From: Melieria omissa
Lineage: Eukaryota > Arthropoda > Insecta > Diptera > Ulidiidae
Direction of reading: 5' to 3'
Assembly: GCA_963971225.1 (NCBI GenBank)
Contig: OZ020270.1
Location: 69,632,932-69,696,931, forward strand
Length of the DNA stretch: 64,000 bases
A program made the translations under genes and the position numbers. Each line of letters starts with the position of its first letter. The first letter of the stretch is position 1. Below the pieces are notes generated by a model. The model made no database searches. It saw only the letters and a program-made list of their open reading frames with translations, and had not been told where the DNA came from. Shown piece by piece: positions 53,950-62,669 of the stretch.

Positions 53950-54095
53950 TTATTTACTAAGCATTCAACCAACAAGTGTTGAATCTGAAGGATGTTTCTC
54001 TTCAGCAGGGTTCATTTGAAATAAATTTCGCTCTAGATAAGAGAACAAAACACTTAATGCCTTTGTATTTTTAAGATCTCAGTTTTTAGTTAATC
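53950..54095 (+). pseudogene. hAT dimerisation-domain remnant
   Basis: Plus-strand frame with IQPTSVESEGCFSSAG, then a stop and NKFRSR, then FVFLRSQFL. This is the last domain of a hAT transposase, with the equivalent remnant on the minus strand of copy 1. The rest of the protein is missing in both copies, so the family moves non-autonomously. Confidence 0.8.
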
Positions 54096-54498
54096 AAAAC
54101 GCTTAACTTTTTTATCGAAATAATCGAAGTAAAACTAAAAGCACAAACAAATTAACTATTTTATTTTTTTTATCAAATATGCATATATATGCACTTTATG
54201 ATACATCGGTTGCAAAGTAATAAGTTATGTTTAAGTGTCATTTTTGGATAAAACAAAATGCTATGAAACTGAAGTTAAATGTCAAATGAAAAACTTTTAA
54301 GTTAACTCTTCAATTCCCAGTGTCACCTGTAGGTGACAGATGCTTAATATTTGTTTTCCTACCACATAGGTTTTTATTTTAAAATTCTAACACTTGTATA
54401 GCAAAGTCAATTAGTAGTACTTGTTTATTAAATTTTCCTACCAACACTAGCGATACGTCATTTGTAAAATTTATTCATTTGTTTCACGCGTAATGTAG

Positions 54499-55770
54499 AG
54501 CGTAACTGTAGAGCCTTCTGGCACTTTGGATACCAGACCTGGTACCAGTAAGGCGGCGCAAAATTTGGCTAAACCGGCTGCCCAGCCAACAGCTTCCGGT
54601 GCCAAACAAGCGCCTTCAAAGTTGGTTTACAAAAACCGCCGGGCTGCCCTGCGTTTAATTGAACGCCTTAGTCAAACTCCGGTAGGGCAACGCACGGAGA
54701 AGCAGAAAGCTTCGCTTAAGTGGGCGACGCGGGTCGTGGAGGAGGGTGATAACAACCCGAACCGACCTTTTTCCTCTTCAAAGCGTCAACGGTCAGTAGA
54801 GGAGACCACCCACCCGGAGGCTAAAAAACCGTGCAGCCTTTCAGCTGCCCCGAGGACCTTCAGCGAAATTCTCGCAGGCCACATCACAGTGGCGGTGGTC
54901 GACGAGAGCGACCCCGACGGCAGCATTTCGCCTGATAAATGGAAGACGGTTGAGGCCAGGCTAACACCGATCTTCCTCCCTCTCCTGGATGAGCATCCTG
55001 GCGATGCCCCTTCCTGTCGCGACGGCGGATGGCATCAGGGCCATGTGAAGCTGATCGCTTGCGCCGACCAAAGGTCCGTGGATCTTTTTAAGATCGCGAT
55101 CTCCAGGGTGGGCGAAGTATGGCCTGGTGCGAAACTTAAGGTCGTTGCTAGGGATCAAGTCCCTAGCCGGCCAAGAGCTCGTGCCTGGATCCCAGCTGAA
55201 CCCTCAGACCCGAAAGTTATCCTGGAGATAATTCGGAGAAGCAACACAAAGCTGGTGACTTCCAATTGGAGGGTGATTCGGTTGGAGGAGCCGAGAGGGG
55301 ATTTTAGATCCGCCATTTTCCTGGTGGATTCAAATTCCCTGGCCCCCTTGTCAGCCACAAATGGAGTCATTGGCTATGCCTTCTCCTCCATCATCATGAG
55401 GGTCTTCAAGAAAGACGGCGACACCAGCGGCGTTAAAGCCGCGTCGGAAGCACCTACTGTAGCTGACCAAAAGCTGGCAGGAAGTGCCCCCCGACCAGAG
55501 ATCGCCTCATCCAACCTCCCACTATCCTCGTCCAACTCTGCCGCCGGTATTTCAGTTGTTGCCGACCAGAAGCACGCAACTGACAATGCCTCGTCGCATA
55601 GGTCTTGTGTCAGTGATGATTCTGACATGGAGCTGGCGGACTTCTTCCGTTCATCCCTGATGGACGAAGAAGATCTGCTGGAGTCAGACCTCGACGATGC
55701 GGCTAATATCACCGTGGTAGGGGCCACTAGCACCACTCAAAGCAGTAATGCTGAAGGTGGTGCAAATTAA
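54499..55770 (+). CDS. LOA ORF1 (DUF4780-like nucleic-acid-binding protein)
   Basis: Open from 54499 to TAA 55768-55770, about 423 codons, with no ATG before the conserved part, so the natural start may be lost with the 5' end or be non-ATG (TTG at 54526). Order: Ala/Lys-rich N-terminus, a KLVYKNRRAALRLIERLSQT helix, a central domain (TFSEILAGHITVAVVDES, then WHQGHVKLIACADQRSV, VVARDQVPSRPRARAWIP) of the DUF4780 type, and an acidic Ser-rich tail. It is expected to bind element RNA. Confidence 0.85.
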   Translation, partial: SVTVEPSGTLDTRPGTSKAAQNLAKPAAQPTASGAKQAPSKLVYKNRRAALRLIERLSQTPVGQRTEKQKASLKWATRVVEEGDNNPNRPFSSSKRQRSVEETTHPEAKKPCSLSAAPRTFSEILAGHITVAVVDESDPDGSISPDKWKTVEARLTPIFLPLLDEHPGDAPSCRDGGWHQGHVKLIACADQRSVDLFKIAISRVGEVWPGAKLKVVARDQVPSRPRARAWIPAEPSDPKVILEIIRRSNTKLVTSNWRVIRLEEPRGDFRSAIFLVDSNSLAPLSATNGVIGYAFSSIIMRVFKKDGDTSGVKAASEAPTVADQKLAGSAPRPEIASSNLPLSSSNSAAGISVVADQKHATDNASSHRSCVSDDSDMELADFFRSSLMDEEDLLESDLDDAANITVVGATSTTQSSNAEGGAN

Positions 55771-58700
55771 CCTCCACCACTCTAAGGCTGCGGCCGCCAG
55801 CCTCATACTCCGCTTGGCAACATACGGAGACGACATCGTCCTGATCCAGGAGCCGTGGATTGTGAACGGCCTGGTACGCGGCCTCAGGACTAACACGCAC
55901 AAATTGCTATATGCGGCGCAGGCAGGTAGGCCTAGGGCGTGCATATTAGTCAGCAACAAGTTGAGTACATTTCTGCTCTCGAATTACAGCAACGGGGACA
56001 TGGTAGCGGCAAGCATCGAGCTCGATTCGGGAAAGCTCTGGATCGTCTCGGCCTACTTGGCACATGACCATCAATCCCTTCCAGAAGATAGCCTAATCAG
56101 GTTAGTACAACATGCTGCTAATGATAGCGTAGATTTGGTAATAGGTTGTGACGCCAACGCGCATCATGAAGTGTGGGGCAGCTCAGATACGAATTTAAGG
56201 GGCGAAATTCTTTTCGATTTTATCCTCTCTACGAATCTCCAAATATGTAATAGGGGTAATGAGCCTACCTTTATTACTAGAAATAGGCAAGAAGTTCTCG
56301 ACCTCACTCTTGTCTCTCAAACTGTATCGAACCGATTGAGTAACTGGAGGGTCTCTAAGGATCACTCTTTTTCAGATCACAGATACTTACTGTGGGAAAT
56401 CTCGGACATTGCTCCGAGTCAACCCCTTTTTAGGAATTTAAAAAAGGCCAATTGGCCTCTTTATTATGATACGGTTCAGTGCCTTCTCCCAGCTGACATT
56501 CCAGGTCCGCTCGACAGTAAGGATGTACTTTATGAGTCAGTTAAGTCATTCACGTCGATGCTGAATGCAGCCCTTGACGTAGCTTGCCCTTTGAGGAAGC
56601 TGTCCACGCGGAAAAGATTCAGGCCTCCTTGGTGGTGTGCTGAAATCAGTGAGCTCCGCAGAACAGCCAGGAAGTTATTCAATAAAGCTAGACGGTCATG
56701 TACGGATGAAGTCTGGCTAGAATACAAGCTAGCTCTGAAAGCCTATAAAAACAGGCTAAGGAAAGCCAAGAGGGAGTCTTGGAGAGACTTCTGTGGTAAC
56801 ATAGAACTTACCACCGAAGCCTCTAGGCTCAGGAAAATACTCTCCAAATGCCCATCTAACACCTGCTATCTCCAGAGGGAGGACGGGTCATGGGCCTCTA
56901 GTAGTGAAGAATCACTTGATATTCTGCTAGACACACACTTCCCAGGTGGCTCTAAAGACCTGGCGGACCCCCCCTGGTCGGGAAACCGCCCTCCGGTCCC
57001 GGATGCCGACCTCATTGTGACTAGACAGAAATTGTTATGGGCTGTAGATAGCTTTTTACCCTACAAGGCGCCGGGGCCAGACGGCGTCGCCCCGATAGAG
57101 ATTCAGGTCACCAAGAACCTGATTCTTCCATGGTTACAGGAGATCATGAGGAGCTGCCTAGTCCTGAATCACATACCCAGTAAATGGAGACATGTGAAGG
57201 TAGTTTTTATACCTAAGGCTGGCAAAAGCTCGCATGTTCTTCCAAAAGACCTCAGACCGATTAGTCTTTCCTCTTTCCTTCTCAAAATCTTGGAAAGGTT
57301 AGTGGATACCCATATTAGGCAGTTGTTGGTCGATCGACCAATCTCGCCCTCACAACATGCGTACTGCAGGGGTAAATCTGTAGAAACCGCTCTGCATTGC
57401 TTAGTCCATACCATAGAGAAATCACTTGAGTGCAAGGAATTTACTATGGTATCTTTTACGGATATAGAAGGGGCCTTTAACAACATCAGATCGGAAGCCA
57501 TTACCGACGCACTTGCAGACCTGGGTGTAGGTGTGCCGCTAGTAGCACTGATTGAGCAGCTGCTTCATAGCCGCGTCATCAATGCAAGTCTTGGTACCAC
57601 ATCTGCACAGAGATCTGTAAAAAGGGGGACCCCCCAGGGAGGGGTCCTCTCGCCTCTTCTTTGGAATTTAGCGGTGAACACACTGCTAATGCGTCTGGAG
57701 AGGGCGGGGTGCCGGGTGGTCGCCTACGCAGATGATGTTGGTATTGCGGTCTCTGGAAAGTTTCCTTTAATTATCAGGGATGTATTGCAACATGGCTTGA
57801 ACATCCTAACTAATTGGGCCATAGAATGTGGTCTTAGCGTTAACCCGCATAAAACGGAGTTAGTTCTCTTTACAAATAAACACAGAGTACCGGAGATTGA
57901 TCCCCCGCGGCTGCTTGGGATTGATCTGAAATTTTCTGACTCCGCCAAATATCTGGGACTTGTGTTAGACAGGAAACTTAACTGGAAACCCAACGTCCTG
58001 GAGAGAGCTAAGAAAGCCAGTATTGCCCTTTATACTTGTAAAAAGATGATAGGCAATGTATGGGGCATAAGACCTCATATCGTACACTGGCTGTATACCG
58101 CCGTTGTTCGGCCTTTGTTGTTATATGGGATAGTAGTCTGGTGGCCTTCATTGGCCAAAAGGTCTCACTCCCAAATACTTGCCAAAATTCAAAGGTCCGC
58201 AGAGTTATGTATAAGTGGGGCCCTGCGAACTACGCCCACTAATGCTTTGGACGTTGTGCTTAACCTAATCCCATTGGATATCCTGGGGAAGCAATTGGCC
58301 GCCAATGCTGCCACCAGGATGCGCGCTTCCGCGCAATGGAGAACTGGGCGTTACGGGCACTCTTCTATTCTCAATTATTTCAAAGGCATTTCTCAGGAAG
58401 TTGACTACATGACACCCAGCCTGTTCTTTGATAAGAACTATCAGGTTGTAATCCCATCTAGAGCCGAATGGGAGCTGGGTGCGCCCCCTGCCAGCGGTGA
58501 TATCCATATTTATACGGATGGTTCGAAACTGCTTGGTCAGGTGGGCTGTGGTATCTACTCAGAAGGATTAAACCTTAACTTGAAGCTCCGGCTGCCAGAT
58601 TACTGTAGTGTCTTCCAGGCCGAGGTCACAGCAATCTGTGCAGCCTCCGATTGGCTCAGGGTAAACAGGATATCGGTTACTGATATCCTTATATTATCAG

Positions 58701-59347
58701 ATAGCCAATCAGCTCTTAGAGCTCTGGATGCGGTCAAAATAACATCAAAGACTGTTCTCAGCTGCAGCAAATCTCTAAACGAGACTGCCAAGCAGCTTCA
58801 TATTCGCCTATGCTGGGTTCCAGGTCATAGGGATATTCCAGGGAACTGTAGAGCGGACGAGCTCGCGAGACAGGGCACCACTGAGCAGTTAAGCCAAGAG
58901 CTGACCACGCTCGGTGTCCCTCTTCTAACATGTAAGCTTCGTACCCAAGCGAGCTCTACACACGATACGAATTTAAGATGGGTTGAAGGCAACACAAGCC
59001 TCCTTGCGCGCCAACTTTGGCCAACCTTAAATCCTCGGCGTTCTAAAGAACTCCTCTCACTAAACAGAGCCCAGATCAGAACCATGATCGGCGTCCTTAC
59101 GGGTCATTGCCTAATCGGCACCCACGCAAAAAGGATGGGGCTGTTTTCGAACGACTTCTGTCGCAGCTGTATGGACGAGGAGGAGGAAGAAAATATTCCT
59201 CACTTCCTATGTTACTGTCCTGCTTTGTCCAGAAGAAGGCAGACCCACTTAGGCAACTTCTTCTTCGGTAGTCTAGATGATCTAGCTGATAAGACCATAC
59301 GCCGTCTACTAAGCTTCGTTAATAGCTCTAATTGGTTTAACGAGTGA
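55748..59347 (+). CDS. LOA ORF2: APE endonuclease, reverse transcriptase, RNase H, zinc finger
   Basis: ATG at 55748, overlapping ORF1 by 23 bases in another frame; 1199 codons without interruption. Endonuclease: VVQINLHHSKAA, IQEPW, GCDANAHHEVWGS, SDHRYLLWEI. RT: PYKAPGPDGVAPIEIQ, LRPISLSSFLLKILERLVD, HAYCRGKSVETALH, GTPQGGVLSPLLW and YADDVGIAV (about 57724-57750). RNase H: IYTDGSKLLGQVGCGIY, QAEVTAI, LSDSQSALRAL and CWVPGHRDIPGN with the DELA Asp. C-terminal Cys/His motif: CRSCMDEEEEENIPHFLCYC. All catalytic residues I can locate are present, so it may encode an active protein. Confidence 0.96.
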   Translation: MLKVVQINLHHSKAAAASLILRLATYGDDIVLIQEPWIVNGLVRGLRTNTHKLLYAAQAGRPRACILVSNKLSTFLLSNYSNGDMVAASIELDSGKLWIVSAYLAHDHQSLPEDSLIRLVQHAANDSVDLVIGCDANAHHEVWGSSDTNLRGEILFDFILSTNLQICNRGNEPTFITRNRQEVLDLTLVSQTVSNRLSNWRVSKDHSFSDHRYLLWEISDIAPSQPLFRNLKKANWPLYYDTVQCLLPADIPGPLDSKDVLYESVKSFTSMLNAALDVACPLRKLSTRKRFRPPWWCAEISELRRTARKLFNKARRSCTDEVWLEYKLALKAYKNRLRKAKRESWRDFCGNIELTTEASRLRKILSKCPSNTCYLQREDGSWASSSEESLDILLDTHFPGGSKDLADPPWSGNRPPVPDADLIVTRQKLLWAVDSFLPYKAPGPDGVAPIEIQVTKNLILPWLQEIMRSCLVLNHIPSKWRHVKVVFIPKAGKSSHVLPKDLRPISLSSFLLKILERLVDTHIRQLLVDRPISPSQHAYCRGKSVETALHCLVHTIEKSLECKEFTMVSFTDIEGAFNNIRSEAITDALADLGVGVPLVALIEQLLHSRVINASLGTTSAQRSVKRGTPQGGVLSPLLWNLAVNTLLMRLERAGCRVVAYADDVGIAVSGKFPLIIRDVLQHGLNILTNWAIECGLSVNPHKTELVLFTNKHRVPEIDPPRLLGIDLKFSDSAKYLGLVLDRKLNWKPNVLERAKKASIALYTCKKMIGNVWGIRPHIVHWLYTAVVRPLLLYGIVVWWPSLAKRSHSQILAKIQRSAELCISGALRTTPTNALDVVLNLIPLDILGKQLAANAATRMRASAQWRTGRYGHSSILNYFKGISQEVDYMTPSLFFDKNYQVVIPSRAEWELGAPPASGDIHIYTDGSKLLGQVGCGIYSEGLNLNLKLRLPDYCSVFQAEVTAICAASDWLRVNRISVTDILILSDSQSALRALDAVKITSKTVLSCSKSLNETAKQLHIRLCWVPGHRDIPGNCRADELARQGTTEQLSQELTTLGVPLLTCKLRTQASSTHDTNLRWVEGNTSLLARQLWPTLNPRRSKELLSLNRAQIRTMIGVLTGHCLIGTHAKRMGLFSNDFCRSCMDEEEEENIPHFLCYCPALSRRRQTHLGNFFFGSLDDLADKTIRRLLSFVNSSNWFNE

Positions 59348-59931
59348 GCGAAATGATGCTCGATCTCATGTGGTATCACAATGGGCCGCCTGGCCTAAGT
59401 GTGCTCCTCCTGGGACAGCCACACCTACCTACCTACCTACCTTCACGCGTAATTAAAGCAGTGCGAGTTTGTGTGGTTTCTTTCAATATAAAAATGAGGG
59501 TAGTTTAAACATTTTTTATGTATTTTTTTGTCTTATCCAAACGTATCTAAGCTCTTTTATTTAAAAAGAAAATTTTCTTTTTCACTATTTTGGACATGGG
59601 AATTGAAGGGTTAAACAAAATGTGATTAAATTCAAGATAAAAAATCTTGAAACTACCCAAATGTGATTAAAATGTGTCCATTTTTATGATAAATATATTA
59701 TAAACAAGTATTTATGCAATTCGGGAAAATTGTTTTATTAAAAAATTTGTTATATGAATCCCGGGATTAAATCCCGGGATCCCGGGATTTGACTTTTCAA
59801 TCCCGAAAATCCCGGGATCGCAAAATGGCAAAAAATTGCGATCCCTAATATACATACATATGGTGTGAACGCCGAACATGGCACAAATCACGTGACAAAC
59901 GGGGGTGGTTTACATTTGATCGTGCTACACA

Positions 59932-60534
59932 TTGCTACGCTTACATGCTAATATACACACATTTGGAACATTGTCATTCAGAGGTTCGAATGAGCAATTC
60001 GGGGTGCCGGACAACGGAAATTATCTAGGGTTACTTGAACTCGTTGCGAAATTTGATCCTTTTTTGCAAGGTCATATTGTTAGATACGGCAATGCTGGGA
60101 CAGGTGTAACTTCTTATTTATCGAAGACGATCTGCGAGGAGTTCATTAACATTATGGGTAAAAAAGTCAGATCATACATTTTAAAAGAGGTTACTTCGGC
60201 TAGGTATTTTAGCTTATCTGTCGATTCGACTCCTGATGTATCGCATGTAGAGACTGTGGACACTGAAGACTGTGGTTTAGATATTCAAAATTGTAGAGGA
60301 CAATCATATGACAACGCATTAAACATGTCCGGAAAGTATAAAGGTGTGCAAGCAAGAATATTGAGTTTGAATGAGAATGCGATCTATGTTCCCTGTTCCG
60401 CGCATTCCCTTAATTTGGTTGGAGAGCATGCAGTGAAGTGCTGTTTTTATGCAGTAGATTTTTTCGCCATTATGCAGACATTATATAATTTTTTTTTCCG
60501 CTTCCACCTATCGTTGGGGCGTATTAAAAAATAA
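59932..60534 (+). pseudogene. hAT transposase, DUF4371 part
   Basis: Reads LSFRGSNEQFG, NYLGLLELVAKFDPFLQGHI, VTSARYFSLSVDSTPDVSHV (first catalytic Asp region), GQSYDNALNMSGKYKGVQAR and VPCSAHSLNLVGEHAV, all typical of ZMYM1-like hAT transposases. It stops at 60534 through a one-base slip in an A run (60525-60531); the following frame carries on directly. The N-terminal TTF-type finger lies before the nested insertions or is lost. Confidence 0.9.
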
Positions 60535-60553
60535 CATAAACAATGAGAAAACT

Positions 60554-61549
60554 TTGAAGGCATTGTCAACTACACGCTGGGAAGCACATTCGAATGCGAC
60601 GAATGCAGTTTACGATTCATTTTATATCATATTAGAGGCTCTAGAAATCATTGCTGATGATGAATCACAAAATACTGATACTCGTTATGAGGCGACCTGT
60701 ATCGCAAATAAAATGCAAAAATTCGAATTTGGTTTCATGTTGATTTTATGGAACTCTATTTTGACTGCTATGCGTTCAGTGAGTAAGTCATTGCAAAGTG
60801 AAAAAGCAGATTTGCAAACGTGTGCTTTTTTGTACGGATCGTTAGAAGAGAGTTTAGTTTCATTCCGTGAAAAGTTCAATGATTTCGAGGAAAAAACAAA
60901 ACAATTATTACCTGGTGTAGGTTATACAGAAATCGTAAAACGTACTCGTCGTAGAAAAAAACAACCTAATGACGGAAATGCTCCAGAAGTAGAATTTTCG
61001 CCTCGCGATGATTTTAGGACAAAAGGTTTCCTCGAAATCATCGACAATCTTCACAGTGAAATCAAACGACGTGCGAAAGTGTATATGGAAGTTTCAGAGA
61101 GATTTGCATTTCTCATCAACTTTTCTCTAAATGATGGAGACCTCCACGAAGCTATAAATAACTTAGTTCGTTTTTATTCTAGAGATTTGGAAGAATTTTT
61201 CATTGAAATGAAACAATTCCAAAGTTACGTGAACTCCAGATACACTGATGCACAAAAAACTCATAGTCATTTGTATAAGATTCTAATGGAAGATCAATTA
61301 GCCGATGTATTTCCTAACACAGAAATAGCTCTTCGGATTTTTTTAACATTAATGATCACAAATTGTTCTGCCGAACGATCCTTCTCACAATTAAAAAGAA
61401 TCAAAGCTGCTGAAAGAGCTACAACGCGACAAGAGCGACTCGAGATATTAGGTATACTTTGCATTGAGTCAGATTTATTGAACAAAATCGATATTGATGA
61501 TATAATTTATGAATTTGCCGAAAACAAATGTAGAAAACGACATGTTTAA
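60554..61549 (+). pseudogene. hAT transposase, C-terminal half with dimerisation domain
   Basis: Continues the frame of 59932-60534 after the slip: TRWEAHSNATNAVYDSF (the RW motif region), a long alpha-helical insertion domain, and the hAT domain (ITNCSAERSFSQLKRIK, then RLEILGILCIESDL). 332 codons are open to TAA at 61547-61549. With only one visible frameshift, this is the best-preserved hAT transposase in the window. Confidence 0.92.
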
Positions 61550-61692
61550 AATGATTGATATTGATATTATTACATTGTGACAATAAATATATGTTTGTAT
61601 TTTTTAATCGAAAAAAGAAGGGAACGGACGTGAAAAAAGGGCCCCCAAATTGATGGTTGCCTAGGGCCCCGTTGAGGGTTAATCCGGCCCTG

Positions 61693-61949
61693 GTACCACC
61701 TTCGCTTTTGAAGAATTTATGGACAATTGATTTGAACCCACGATAAATGCCTCGGAAAACCGACTGTAACCGATTTTTAATTGAACTATAGCCAGATTTG
61801 TCCTGCTTTGCGACACGATTGTATAGCTTCCGTAACGATAGACTCCAAAAACAGCTGCCAGCTGATTTCATTATACTTTTACAATGCAACAAAAAGTCGT
61901 TGTAATAGCCGCTTCTACCGATAACACCGTGCGACAACAAATTTTACAC
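61693..61949 (-). CDS. Open frame of unknown origin interrupted by the outer hAT
   Basis: The minus strand is open from 61949 down to the hAT insertion point and, on the far side (52640 to about 52580), continues in frame to a stop, giving about 100 codons in the empty-site reading. The product is basic (RKLYNRVAKQDKSGYSSIKN, then FRGIYRGFKSIVHKFF). I recognise no domain. It may be a host exon or chance. Confidence 0.3.
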
Positions 61950-62640
61950 ACAAAAAATCGGTATACTCGCAAAACTAGGGGCCAAACGTAGTAAAACTGC
62001 GTTTTTAGTTTTTCTCTCTGACGTCAGGATTTTTTTTAAAAGGACTTTGAAATTTGAAGGACAAAAAATTATTTAAAAAACAGAACGCATTGTAGAATAA
62101 CAATATGGATATCAAATGAAAGAAAAAAATCCTTAGAATCTTAAAAAAATAATTTTTTTGGTGTAAAAGGACGAAGAGGTATTGAAAATGTCCTTTTAAA
62201 ACTTTATCCTTGAATATCCTTGAAAATTTCCAACATTTTTTTTGGAAAAAATATATCTTAAGGACTAATATGTACACTACCACATCCTCGAATTTCGTTC
62301 TTCTAACTTTAATAGTTAAGGATATAAAAAATTTTATATTTCTCATTATAAAACAAAGATATATTGCACCGTACGACAAAAATAAAATATTTAATTAACT
62401 CATGTATAAATCGTTATGCTGCTAATACTGGAAGTTAAATACACTAATTCTGCAACTTCAAAATTGCGTTTGAACCTAAGTATCTGTTTTCACAAGACAT
62501 TGAAAATTAAAAAATTGAGTTGTCTTGAATAAAACTCACCCAAGAGTAACAAGATGAATACGTAGGATACGTACTTACAGTGAATACTAGGGCTCATAAC
62601 TTAATTTAAAAGTTAACAAAAGTCATTTAAAATGCATTTT
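61950..62640. other. AT-rich DNA, nothing recognised
   Basis: Only low-complexity frames on both strands (phenylalanine- and lysine-rich). Repeated tccttttaaaa-like words occur at 62030-62240. No element ends were matched. Confidence 0.45.
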
Positions 62641-62669
62641 ATGAATGATTTGTTTTGAAACAAATTGTT

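Larger units (their letters stand above)
54495..59441 (+). mobile_element. LOA-clade non-LTR retrotransposon, nearly full length with open ORFs
   Basis: The 12-bp TSD ttcacgcgtaat (54483-54494, 59442-59453) and the cctacctacctac tail (59424-59441) define 4947 bp. ORF1 carries a DUF4780-like domain, ORF2 carries endonuclease, RT and RNase H, the arrangement of LOA-clade elements. Both frames are open. The 5' end lies only about 30 bp before ORF1 becomes readable, so slight 5' truncation is likely. Confidence 0.95.
54306..59610. mobile_element. piggyBac-like element hosting the LOA insertion
   Basis: Ends ctcttcaattcccagtgtca and, inverted, cccttcaattcccatgtcca. TSD TTAA lies at 54302-54305 and 59611-59614, and hAT copy 1 shows a single TTAA at the matching site (near 30817-30820). 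Without the LOA element it is only about 350 bp, so it is a MITE. A cacctgtaggtg palindrome is at 54326. Confidence 0.9.
53743..59847 (+). mobile_element. hAT element with cccgggatt-rich ends, copy 2
   Basis: Same family as 30427-31890, inverted. The TSD atatacat is perfect (53735-53742, 59848-59855). Alignment with copy 1 shows that 54306-59610 is an insertion, since copy 1 is continuous there. A hAT domain remnant (YLLSIQPTSVESEGCFSSAG) is at about 53950-54095. Confidence 0.94.
52641..61692 (+). mobile_element. Outer hAT element (ZMYM/DUF4371 type) with deep nesting
   Basis: Ends cagggccggattaac (left) and, inverted, cagggccggattaac (right) are perfect, and the 8-bp TSD gtaccacc lies at 52633-52640 and 61693-61700. 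A hAT transposase runs from 59932 to 61549. Within it are a piggyBac-like MITE (53144-53664) and a hAT (53743-59847) that contains a piggyBac-like element and a LOA element. Total 9052 bp. Confidence 0.95.
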
